Origin: Anaerolineales bacterium
GTDB lineage: Bacteria; Chloroflexota; Anaerolineae; Anaerolineales; Villigracilaceae
Direction of reading: 5' to 3'
DNA: 14,678 nt
Assembly (NCBI GenBank): GCA_025056515.1
Contig: JANWWB010000230.1
Location: forward strand, 1-14,678
This document shows positions 5,951 to 13,317 of this stretch, in pieces. Every line of letters begins with the position of its first letter. Within the stretch, counting starts at the first letter, position 1. The translations under genes and the position numbers were made by a program. Under the pieces are notes generated by a model. That model saw nothing but the letters and a program-made list of their open reading frames with translations. It did not search any database and was not told the origin of the DNA.

Positions 5951-7168
5951 TCACTTACGCCGAGCTTGGAAGCGCCGATACACCCTTTGCCAAGCCTCGG
6001 TGGGCGCTTCGGGACGCACTTTTTTGTGGATATCTTTGCTAAGTAGAAACGCCATATCTTCTAGCAAGCCGGCAATCGGATCTTCGACGTTTGTATACAC
6101 GATAGGTCGGCCATAATTGATAGCGTCTACAAACACTTCAGGCGAATAGGGAATGGTTGCCATCACAGGTACCGACAAAGCCGTTTCGATTTTTTCTTTA
6201 GGCAGGCCACGCTTTGGGAAAGTGGCGTTGACGACCACTTTGATTTTATCCGGCGGGTAGTTCAGCTTTTGATAGATATCCAGGGCAGCCGCAGCAGCGC
6301 GGATGGAGGCCATCTCCGGCGAAAGGACCATCAGGATGACATCGGCCGCATCCAGCACTGTGAGAACCGGCGCGCTGAAATCATGAGGAAGGTCGGCGAC
6401 GATATAGGCATAACGTGGCTCAAAAAGCCGTAGGGTGGCTGCCACCAGGTCACGGCTGATCAACTCAGCTTCAGAGGGAGAGGCGGGTGCAGAAATGAAT
6501 GCCAATCCGCTTTCGTGCTTGTTGGTAACCGAGGACAGCACGCTCATATCCAACTCATCTGGCGGAATCTGGCTTAGGTCGGCCCAAGTGCGCTTGATGG
6601 TCGAATTGAGCATCAAGGCCACCTGTCCGGCAACCAAATTCAAATCCAGCAAAATTGTGGGTAGATTCCACAAAGCTTGTAAGCTAATGGCGAGATTAAC
6701 CGCCAAGCTAGTGCATCCAACGCCACCTCGTAAACTGTGAATGGCCAATAGACGGGCTTTTTCGCGGACGGTCTTGACTGCCAGCGTAGCCCGTAACTGT
6801 TCTGCCCGCCTCAGGAGAGCGGTTAAACGGGCAGCCAGTTCGGCAGGCTCGAAGGGTTTGGTAATGTAATCATCAGCGCCAGCTTCAAAAGAGTCCAGTT
6901 TTGCCTGTAAACCGGATTGAGACGAGAGTACCAGAATAGGCGTGGTCGAAAATGCGGGATTGCGGCGCAACTGACGTGCCACTTCGTACCCAGACATGTC
7001 GGGCATGACGACATCGGTAATAATCACATCCGGCTGGAGCTCTTGAGCCTTTTGAATGCCGAGGCGACCCTGTTCGGCGATTTCAACTTCGTAGCCCAGG
7101 GGTTGTAAACCGCGAGCGATAATTTTGTGATAAATCGGGTCATCATCAATCACCAATACGCGTGGCAT
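5951..7168 (-). CDS. Receiver domain fused to CpaE/TadZ-like ATPase domain
   Basis: A 405-residue two-domain protein. Residues 1-120 are a complete CheY-like receiver with acidic pocket D8/D9, phosphoacceptor D52 in ITDVVMP, a Ser at 82-83 and K104 in TKPF. Residues 140-380 are a MinD/ParA-fold ATPase of the CpaE/TadZ type, which in Tad (Flp) pilus systems acts at the membrane to localise the assembly machine. Its deviant Walker A reads RGGVGCTS (148-155). The signature Lys is Arg and the phosphate-binding Lys is Cys153, so ATP hydrolysis is doubtful; such changes are known in TadZ/CpaE proteins. D260 in VADLP marks the Walker B region. The ATG follows TAAGGAGG, whose TAA is the stop of the upstream kinase gene, giving 9 nt between genes and likely translational coupling. 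No tad or pilus genes are visible, so the pilus role is a family inference. Confidence 0.85.
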   Translation of the reverse strand: MPRVLVIDDDPIYHKIIARGLQPLGYEVEIAEQGRLGIQKAQELQPDVIITDVVMPDMSGYEVARQLRRNPAFSTTPILVLSSQSGLQAKLDSFEAGADDYITKPFEPAELAARLTALLRRAEQLRATLAVKTVREKARLLAIHSLRGGVGCTSLAVNLAISLQALWNLPTILLDLNLVAGQVALMLNSTIKRTWADLSQIPPDELDMSVLSSVTNKHESGLAFISAPASPSEAELISRDLVAATLRLFEPRYAYIVADLPHDFSAPVLTVLDAADVILMVLSPEMASIRAAAAALDIYQKLNYPPDKIKVVVNATFPKRGLPKEKIETALSVPVMATIPYSPEVFVDAINYGRPIVYTNVEDPIAGLLEDMAFLLSKDIHKKVRPEAPTEAWQRVYRRFQARRK

Positions 7169-7177
7169 CTCGCCTCC

Positions 7178-10100
7178 TTACTTCGAGCAAAGTTGTTCCA
7201 TGTATTCCACCAAACGGTTGGCTTCTTCGCGCAGCCGTTCAAGTACAGGTTGCACCTCTTGGAGCTGCTGCTTCCGTCCTAGAGTCTCCAGCTCAGTGGC
7301 CAGACGCGTCACGGCGCCGGCCTCGAAACTGGCGGCCACCCCTTTCAAACTGTGCGCAGCGCGAGTAAATGTCTCAAAATCTGTTTGTTCCCAGGAAGTT
7401 TGTAATTCCTCCAGCCGCTTGGGGAGGTGATGAATGAATTCCTGACACATCTCTTCGAAGAATTGACGGTCGTTGTTGAAACGTGGCAATGCTTTCTCTA
7501 AGTTCAGAGGAAGCTCTTCGACTGAGTCAACAAGCCGGTCGGTAACAAACAGAGACGATACAGAACGTTCCTGCGACGAAGGAGCTGGGGCAGTTTCTCC
7601 GAACAAGCCCTCATCACTTTCGAGAGTTAAGGCTTGGTAAATCGAAGGTGGACCAGAGTAATCCATTTCGGCTAAGCTGTCGTCATGGGCAGATTCTTCT
7701 GATCGCACCCAACGATCCAGGACATTCAGCAGCGCAACCGGTTGGATCGGCTTAGAAATGTAATCGTCCATACCGGCGGCCAGGCAACGTTCACGGTCTT
7801 CTTGGAAGGCATAAGCCGTCATTGCAATAATCGGGATATGGGAGCGACCACCTTCCCACTCTCGAATGCGTCGGGTGGCCTCGAAACCATCCATTTCCGG
7901 CATTTGGACGTCCATCAAAATGGCGGCATATTGTCCCCGTTGCACTGCGCGCACAGCCTGTAGGCCGTTCTCCACTGTATCCACCGAAAAACCCACTTTC
8001 TGAAGCAGTATCATTGCCAATTTCTGGTTCACAGGGTTGTCTTCGGCTAATAGGATTCGACCACTGCGCCGCTTTTGTTCGCTCAGGGTGTGGCGGGTGA
8101 CCAGCCGACCGGTGCCCGGTTTGCGCGGCTCTTGACCGAGCACAGCGATGAGCGCCTCGGCCAGCATCTGCTGCCGGACTGGTTTGTGCAGATAACCGGA
8201 ACAACCGAGGGCTTCCAGACGGGCTGCGTCGCCACGCTCTCCCATCGAAGTTAGAATCAAAATAGACGTATCCTGAAGCACAGGGTCGCTCTTGATGGCG
8301 CGAGCGGTCTGCTCACCGTCCATCCCAGGCATTTGCATATCCATAATCACCAGCCGGTATGGGTCTCCCTGCCGGTGGGCAGCATGGAGCATTTCCAAGG
8401 CCTCAGGTCCACCGGTAGCCGCGCCAACACGACATCCTAAACTCGTCAACATCTTGGTCAGAATAAAGCGGTTGGTTGGGTTGTCATCTACGATAAGGAT
8501 GCGAGTCTGATTAAGGGAGACCGGCAAGGCCGACGCTTCGGGCTTCGGTTGGGCCTGCTTGCGGAAGGGAAGAACAAACCAGAATTCACTCCCTTTGCCC
8601 GGTTCGCTTTCAACGCCGATATGCCCACCCATGGCTTCGACCAGTTGCTTACTAATCGTCAGTCCTAGGCCGGTGCCTCCATAGCGGCGGGTGGTGGAAC
8701 CATCTGCCTGGGTGAATCGCTCAAACACGGCTTGAAGTCTATCTCGAGGAATGCCGATACCTGTGTCTTTGACCGAAAAGCGCACAACTACGGTTGTTTC
8801 GGTTTCTTCCACCGGTTCGGCGCGAATCACAACTTCTCCTTGATGGGTAAACTTAATCGCATTCCCAACCAAGTTGACCAAAACTTGTCGCAAGCGTGCG
8901 GGGTCGCCAATCAGGGCGGTTGTCAGGTTTGGATTGACCAAACAGGCCATTTCTAATCCCTTCTCATGAGCGCGTCGGGCCAAGGTATAGGCGACATCTT
9001 CAACGGTCGTCCGCAAATCGAAATCGATGTATTCGAGTTCAAGCCGCCCAGCTTCGATTTTTGAAAAATCGAGGATATCGTTGATGAGCGCCAGCAAGGC
9101 TTCCGCGCTCTGCAAAGCCGTGGTGAGATAGTCTCGTTGCTCATGGGTTAGGGGCGTTTCGAGCGCTAGTTCCAGCATGCCGATCACACCGTTCATGGGG
9201 GTACGGATTTCATGGCTCATGTTGGCCAAAAATTCGCTTTTGGCCTGGTTGGCCTGTTCAGCTTCCCGACGCGCCCTTACCAGTTCGGAAATATCATGAT
9301 AGATAGCAAAAGCGCCGAGCGTCTCTCCTTCCACCACCACCGGAACCCCAAAAATTTCCACATCCACTGGGCTTCCATCTTTCCGATAGCGTCTGCTGAC
9401 GGCGTGAAGCAATCCCTGCTGTGCTTGCCGAGTGAATTCCCGCGCTTCAGCATAAACTCCTTCGTTTGGCGCAATAAGCGGATCGAGTTCCTTACCAATG
9501 ATTTCTTCTTGGGAGTAGCCGTACAGGTTTTCAAAGGCAGGGTTGCAAGAGACAATTTTCTCTTGCGCATCTAGAATAACGATGGCTACCGGGCTGTTCT
9601 TAATAAGGGCTTCGAGATACTCTTTTTGGCGTTGAAGTTCTATTTCCATCTGACGACGCACGGTCACATCGTGCAAGACGTATAGGTGATAGGTTTTTGC
9701 ATCGGGGAGTTGGACTCGAGAAGTTGTGATGTCGTACCAGCCCGGCAATTTGGGAACCGTAATGCCTGTCTCAAAGTCGGACCAAAGCGGCGATTGTGCG
9801 CTATTCCCAAAGAAAATTTCGCCCATGGAGCGTTGAAGAATTTGGTCGTAATTCAGCCCAAGACGGGCGCAGACGGCCTGATTACAGCGGATAATTTGGT
9901 CGTGTTCATTCGTCAGGACAATCAATTCCTCTACCGCATCAAAGGTCATTTCCCATTCTTTTTTGGCTTGTTCGATCTTTTTTTCAATCACTCGATGTTG
10001 TTCAAGCTCGTACTTGAGTGCTTCATTGACTGAGCGAAGCTCAGCTGTGCGAAGTGCAACGCAGTCCTCAAGCTTCTGATTGGCTTTTTGTAGTTGTTCT

Positions 10101-10321
10101 TGTTGTCTTCCGATAAAAGCAAATACAATTCCTAACACCAGAGGCGCCAGGTCAATAACCCACATGAGAGGCGAACGAGATTGTATAAGAAGTAAAGAGT
10201 TTAGATCCCAGCCAAGATCATCTTTGAGAAGGATTTCTAGAACACTCCCACCTACTGGGAACAACAATCCCAAAGAAGCGCCAGCTAGCGCGTACCGTGC
10301 TGTAAGCGAAAGATGTTTCAT
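7178..10321 (-). CDS. Hybrid histidine kinase, PAS-HisKA-HATPase-REC-REC-Hpt
   Basis: A 1047-residue membrane sensor kinase of the BarA-like phosphorelay type. Two hydrophobic segments (about 8-32 and 51-71) flank a short external loop. A coiled coil (about 72-125) and two PAS-like regions (about 121-222 and 232-348) follow, so sensing may be cytoplasmic. HisKA carries H370 in [11 protein letters not shown]. The ATPase has the N box N487, DTGIGIP (519-525) and GGTGLGL (548-554). Receiver 1 (about 607-730) has D612/D613, phosphoacceptor D661 and K713. Receiver 2 (about 754-872) has D761, D804 and K857. A C-terminal Hpt domain carries H990 in AAHSLKG. Every phosphorelay residue looks intact. 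I choose the ATG at 10321 because GGAGGAG (10325-10331) precedes it; an in-frame TTG nine codons upstream would run through that site. The receiver-ATPase gene follows 9 nt downstream and is the obvious relay partner. The stimulus is unknown. Confidence 0.92.
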   Translation of the reverse strand: MKHLSLTARYALAGASLGLLFPVGGSVLEILLKDDLGWDLNSLLLIQSRSPLMWVIDLAPLVLGIVFAFIGRQQEQLQKANQKLEDCVALRTAELRSVNEALKYELEQHRVIEKKIEQAKKEWEMTFDAVEELIVLTNEHDQIIRCNQAVCARLGLNYDQILQRSMGEIFFGNSAQSPLWSDFETGITVPKLPGWYDITTSRVQLPDAKTYHLYVLHDVTVRRQMEIELQRQKEYLEALIKNSPVAIVILDAQEKIVSCNPAFENLYGYSQEEIIGKELDPLIAPNEGVYAEAREFTRQAQQGLLHAVSRRYRKDGSPVDVEIFGVPVVVEGETLGAFAIYHDISELVRARREAEQANQAKSEFLANMSHEIRTPMNGVIGMLELALETPLTHEQRDYLTTALQSAEALLALINDILDFSKIEAGRLELEYIDFDLRTTVEDVAYTLARRAHEKGLEMACLVNPNLTTALIGDPARLRQVLVNLVGNAIKFTHQGEVVIRAEPVEETETTVVVRFSVKDTGIGIPRDRLQAVFERFTQADGSTTRRYGGTGLGLTISKQLVEAMGGHIGVESEPGKGSEFWFVLPFRKQAQPKPEASALPVSLNQTRILIVDDNPTNRFILTKMLTSLGCRVGAATGGPEALEMLHAAHRQGDPYRLVIMDMQMPGMDGEQTARAIKSDPVLQDTSILILTSMGERGDAARLEALGCSGYLHKPVRQQMLAEALIAVLGQEPRKPGTGRLVTRHTLSEQKRRSGRILLAEDNPVNQKLAMILLQKVGFSVDTVENGLQAVRAVQRGQYAAILMDVQMPEMDGFEATRRIREWEGGRSHIPIIAMTAYAFQEDRERCLAAGMDDYISKPIQPVALLNVLDRWVRSEESAHDDSLAEMDYSGPPSIYQALTLESDEGLFGETAPAPSSQERSVSSLFVTDRLVDSVEELPLNLEKALPRFNNDRQFFEEMCQEFIHHLPKRLEELQTSWEQTDFETFTRAAHSLKGVAASFEAGAVTRLATELETLGRKQQLQEVQPVLERLREEANRLVEYMEQLCSK

Positions 10322-10331
10322 GCTCTCCTCC

Positions 10332-10811
10332 GTGGGATGGAATGACAACGATGCTCAAGGAACAAGTTTGGATCGGCAAAATCCGCTGTACATAATCTAG
10401 CACATTTCCTGGGGAAATCATAGCGCCAAAAGTCACCCGCACAAACATTGAAAGTGCGTTGAATCGAGGTGTGCATTCGAACGATCCAAGTTGAGACACT
10501 CAAGCGTCGTTGTCTGTAGAGTTTAGGTTACTGTGCCGGCGATGGGATACGCCCACCGAGAGAGATGGCAATGCTCATTTGTGTTGCTTCTCCCCTTGGG
10601 ATTGCGAGGCCGCAGGGGAAGCGCTAAAGAGCGGATCAAGTGGGCCTCGGTTCTTCCGCCTCCGGGCACAACGATCTGGTCTCTTCACAAAGTCATCAGA
10701 AGATGCGCAAAGCTGGCGATGTATCCTGCTTGAGCAGACTTTGTACCGCTAGTTTAGGGATTGATCTCCGACCGACAGGGCAAGGCAGCTAGATCTTCGT
10801 GCTGGTGTTCT
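10332..10811. other. Non-coding gap between the kinase operon and tRNA-Arg
   Basis: I see no convincing gene in this stretch; the short open frames lack ribosome binding sites and recognisable motifs. It should hold the promoter of the minus-strand kinase operon. The best -10 candidate is TATGAT (plus 10417-10422), which would leave a leader of about 90 nt; no convincing -35 accompanies it. An imperfect palindrome, TGTACATAATCTAGCACA, spans about 10387-10404 and could be an operator. A modest hairpin at 10586-10622 pairs GCTT and CCCC with GGGGAAGC, with bulges. Confidence 0.4.
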
Positions 10812-10840
10812 TTTACCTCTTTCCCCAAACATGGTAAAAT
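10812..10840 (+). promoter_or_regulatory. tRNA-Arg promoter
   Basis: A -35 box TTTACC (10812-10817) and a -10 box TAAAAT (10835-10840) are separated by 17 nt. The tRNA begins 13 nt after the -10 box, so the 5' leader would be about 6-7 nt. Confidence 0.65.
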
Positions 10841-10853
10841 CAGGGGCACAAGC

Positions 10854-10925
10854 GCCCCTGTAGCTCAGTGGACAGAGCGACGGCCTCCGGAGCCGTAGAG
10901 GGCAGTTCGAGTCTGCCCAGGGGTA
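10854..10925 (+). tRNA. tRNA-Arg (anticodon CCG)
   Basis: A complete cloverleaf can be drawn. The acceptor stem is GCCCCTG (10854-10860) with CAGGGGT (10918-10924), including one G-U pair at the first position. The D arm is GCTC/GAGC (10863-10866, 10875-10878). The anticodon stem is ACGGC/GCCGT with loop CTCCGGA (10885-10891), giving anticodon CCG, which reads the Arg codon CGG. The T arm is GGCAG/CTGCC with loop TTCGAGT. The variable loop is short (4 nt). The discriminator base is A10925, and the CCA end is not encoded. Promoter and terminator are its own, so it is a single-gene unit. Confidence 0.95.
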
Positions 10926-10926
10926 C

Positions 10927-10963
10927 AACACGACCGGTCGAGTGACCGGTCGTGTTCGTTTGT
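10927..10963 (+). terminator. Terminator after tRNA-Arg
   Basis: A 13-bp perfect stem, AACACGACCGGTC (10927-10939) with GACCGGTCGTGTT (10944-10956), closes a GAGT tetraloop. It starts 1 nt after the tRNA and is followed by CGTTTGTTA. The T tract is broken, but the stem is very stable. On the minus strand it also lies 6 nt past the stop of the TPR gene, though the following bases there are not T-rich. Confidence 0.8.
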
Positions 10964-13290
10964 TATCCTTCTCCTTCGAGTTGCTTGAGCAAAGTGATGT
11001 ACTCGGCGACATTCGGAGGGCGAATGGCAATAATTGCTTCAACAGCCTGTATTGCCCCGGCACGATCACCAGCCTGAAGCAGCAATTCTCCTAAAGTATC
11101 CAACTGGTTGACGGCATCCTGAACGCGGTCTGCTAAGCGATACTCCTCAGCTAGCGCGCGGAGCAGAACGGGATGTTTGGGATTCTCTTCGAGTAATTCT
11201 TCTAGGAAACGAATCGCCTTGTGTCGCTGACCGTTGCTTTGCAAGTAGGTCAGAAAGTTGTCCAGTTCTGCCGTTGCTTTTTGAATATCTCCTAGGCGCA
11301 AATTTAAGTTAACCAGTTGCTTGCGCACATTTTCGTCCTCTGGCTGTAGTGTGCGAATCTGCTCATAGACGCGAGCCGCTTGTTTCCAATCCAGCCGTTG
11401 CATGTCAATATCTGCCATTCGTTGCAACAGCTTGATGCTCCAAGCGCGACTGGCTTCGCCTTGTTGGGCTAGCCGTAAGCCGGCGGCGTAGGTTTTACGC
11501 GCCATATCAAGTTCGGCCAGACGGTAGTAGATATCGGCGATATCCATGTACTCCGCGATGGCCTCGTCAATTGCGCCACGCGCTGTCAGCAGCTCGACCA
11601 GGGAGGTGCGCAAATTTAAGTCCATCGGAGAAAGGTGTAGAATACGGCGCATCAGTTCGATCGCAGATTGAACATCGCCTCTGGTCCGATAAGCTTGCGC
11701 AACGACAGAATATTTGTTAATTGCATCTTGATTTCGGCCTTCTTGAATCAGGAGATCGCCAATCAGAGTATGTAGAGGCAAATACGTAGGGGCGTACTTC
11801 AGGGCCTCGAAGGCTTCGTCCATGGCCGTCCGCAAGAAACCAGCTTTGGCCAGACTATGGACACGTCCGATAATTTCGATAACCTGACTGCTCTGGGCAT
11901 TGGCCATGATCTCAGCCAATGGCAGAGCAGGCGCGTTGGGCGCCGTTTTGGGCAATTGTTCTCTTGCTTGCTTGACCTGTTGACGCCAATCGGGGTGCAT
12001 CAGCAACGCGTGGATGTTGTCGCAAAGTTTTTCTTGCTCGGCCACATCTTCGACTTGCTTTTGTGCCTCGATAATCGGTTCATACAGGAGAGCTAATTCG
12101 TTTTTCTGCGAACTGAGCACGCTTTCACAATCGGCTATTTTCAACGCTTCGAGGTAATCGACCACCGCTTCTTTGATGCGTCCCAAACGGCGATGGATTT
12201 GTCCCATTAACAAACGAGAGGCCAAAGCGTATTCTTGATGCTGTACGGAAAATTGCAGATGACGCAAGCCGCTCTCGTAGCGTTCGCTGTTGGCGCGCAA
12301 ATACCCCAAACAAAAGTAAACGGCTGCGTTTTTGAAGCCTGCCTCCGTGGCGCGCTCAAATTCCTCTGCTGCCAAGGCCTGATCCCCTCGGGTTTGTGCA
12401 TCGATTGCCTGGCTGATATGTAACATAATCTTAAGCCGGTCGCTTTGCTTGACGTTCAGAGGACCTGTGCCGCGCATCAAGGCTTGCATAGCCCCTCGAC
12501 GGCCGGCCGAGCCACCTTCGCTCTCTTCCGACAGTTCAAAGAGAAGACCGGCAATGACGGTAAGCGATTTACGGTAGGCGGCCGTTACTGGATCCTGTTT
12601 TTCCGTTTCTTCGGCTGATTGAGGCTTTTCCATCGCCTTAACCTGCGCCATAATCAGCGGCGCGGTTCCGCCGTGTGGACGTATTGGCTTGGGTAAAAGC
12701 TGACCGCTCGCAAGCATCTTCTGCGCCTGACGGGCCTCAGTGCTTGAAGGATCCAGGCGCAAAGCTCGCCCAATCATTTCTGCGGCCTTTTCGGCGTTGC
12801 CACTGCGTTGGAAAAGACTGGCGGAGGCCAAATACTCATGAATTGCTTGGGTCTTGTGTCCCAAGCGCTCATGAATCATAGCCAGGTAACTATGTGCTGC
12901 AAGATGGTTCGAATCCAGTTGTACGATCGAGGTCAGACATTGAATGGCTTTCTGAACTTCCTGACTCTTGATGTACAACTCAGCAGCCTTGAGAAAAGCC
13001 GCAATCGCCTCTTGAATCTTACCTGTTCTACCGCTCAGCAGACCGACCTTCTCTAAAGGTACCGGGTCGTTGGGAGAAACCTGGGCGGCCTTGCGGTAAA
13101 CCTCCAGCGCTTCCTCATAACGTCCTAACTCTGATAAGGCTAGCCCCAATCCGGCCAGTGCTCCGGTATGTTCAGGAAATTCCTGTAAAGCCCTCTGATA
13201 GGCCTCTGCCGCTTCTGCCCAACGTTGGTCCCAAGCGGCAGAATGGCCAGCGTTCATTGCCTTTTTAAAAATATCTTCTCGTCCAGCCAT
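10963..13290 (-). CDS. Large TPR-repeat protein of unknown function
   Basis: A 775-residue protein built almost wholly of tetratricopeptide-type helical repeats, which act as protein-protein scaffolds. Clear repeats lie at about residues 16-49, 50-83, 84-117 and 127-180 in the first block. A second block spans about 290-440. A third, at about 470-760, includes the units near 538-571, 572-605, 635-668 and 735-760. Linkers of low order, rich in Pro, Glu and Lys, separate the blocks near 195-235 and 445-465. There is no signal peptide and no membrane segment, so it is probably cytoplasmic. No catalytic domain is visible. It starts 27 nt after the DNA polymerase I stop codon, with only a weak purine-rich stretch in place of a Shine-Dalgarno, so it is probably cotranscribed with polA and may depend on its translation. 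I cannot assign a function. Confidence 0.85.
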   Translation of the reverse strand: MAGREDIFKKAMNAGHSAAWDQRWAEAAEAYQRALQEFPEHTGALAGLGLALSELGRYEEALEVYRKAAQVSPNDPVPLEKVGLLSGRTGKIQEAIAAFLKAAELYIKSQEVQKAIQCLTSIVQLDSNHLAAHSYLAMIHERLGHKTQAIHEYLASASLFQRSGNAEKAAEMIGRALRLDPSSTEARQAQKMLASGQLLPKPIRPHGGTAPLIMAQVKAMEKPQSAEETEKQDPVTAAYRKSLTVIAGLLFELSEESEGGSAGRRGAMQALMRGTGPLNVKQSDRLKIMLHISQAIDAQTRGDQALAAEEFERATEAGFKNAAVYFCLGYLRANSERYESGLRHLQFSVQHQEYALASRLLMGQIHRRLGRIKEAVVDYLEALKIADCESVLSSQKNELALLYEPIIEAQKQVEDVAEQEKLCDNIHALLMHPDWRQQVKQAREQLPKTAPNAPALPLAEIMANAQSSQVIEIIGRVHSLAKAGFLRTAMDEAFEALKYAPTYLPLHTLIGDLLIQEGRNQDAINKYSVVAQAYRTRGDVQSAIELMRRILHLSPMDLNLRTSLVELLTARGAIDEAIAEYMDIADIYYRLAELDMARKTYAAGLRLAQQGEASRAWSIKLLQRMADIDMQRLDWKQAARVYEQIRTLQPEDENVRKQLVNLNLRLGDIQKATAELDNFLTYLQSNGQRHKAIRFLEELLEENPKHPVLLRALAEEYRLADRVQDAVNQLDTLGELLLQAGDRAGAIQAVEAIIAIRPPNVAEYITLLKQLEGEG

Positions 13291-13317
13291 GGCTCTAACT
13301 CTGCGTCTCTCAGAAAT

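Noticed and set aside
10322..10348. TTG start nine codons upstream in the hybrid kinase
   Set aside because: The ATG at 10321 is preceded by GGAGGAG at correct spacing, and the extension would translate through that site.
10387..10404. Imperfect palindrome as a defined regulator operator
   Set aside because: The two halves match only in part, and I cannot link it to a known regulator; kept only as a remark in the gap entry.
10510..10752. 80-codon open frame on the plus strand
   Set aside because: It has no ribosome binding site and no recognisable motif, and its composition (rich in Arg, Cys, Ser and Trp) looks like non-coding sequence read as protein.
10749..11069. 106-codon open frame on the minus strand across the tRNA
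   Set aside because: It is antisense to tRNA-Arg and overlaps the TPR gene end; no family resemblance.
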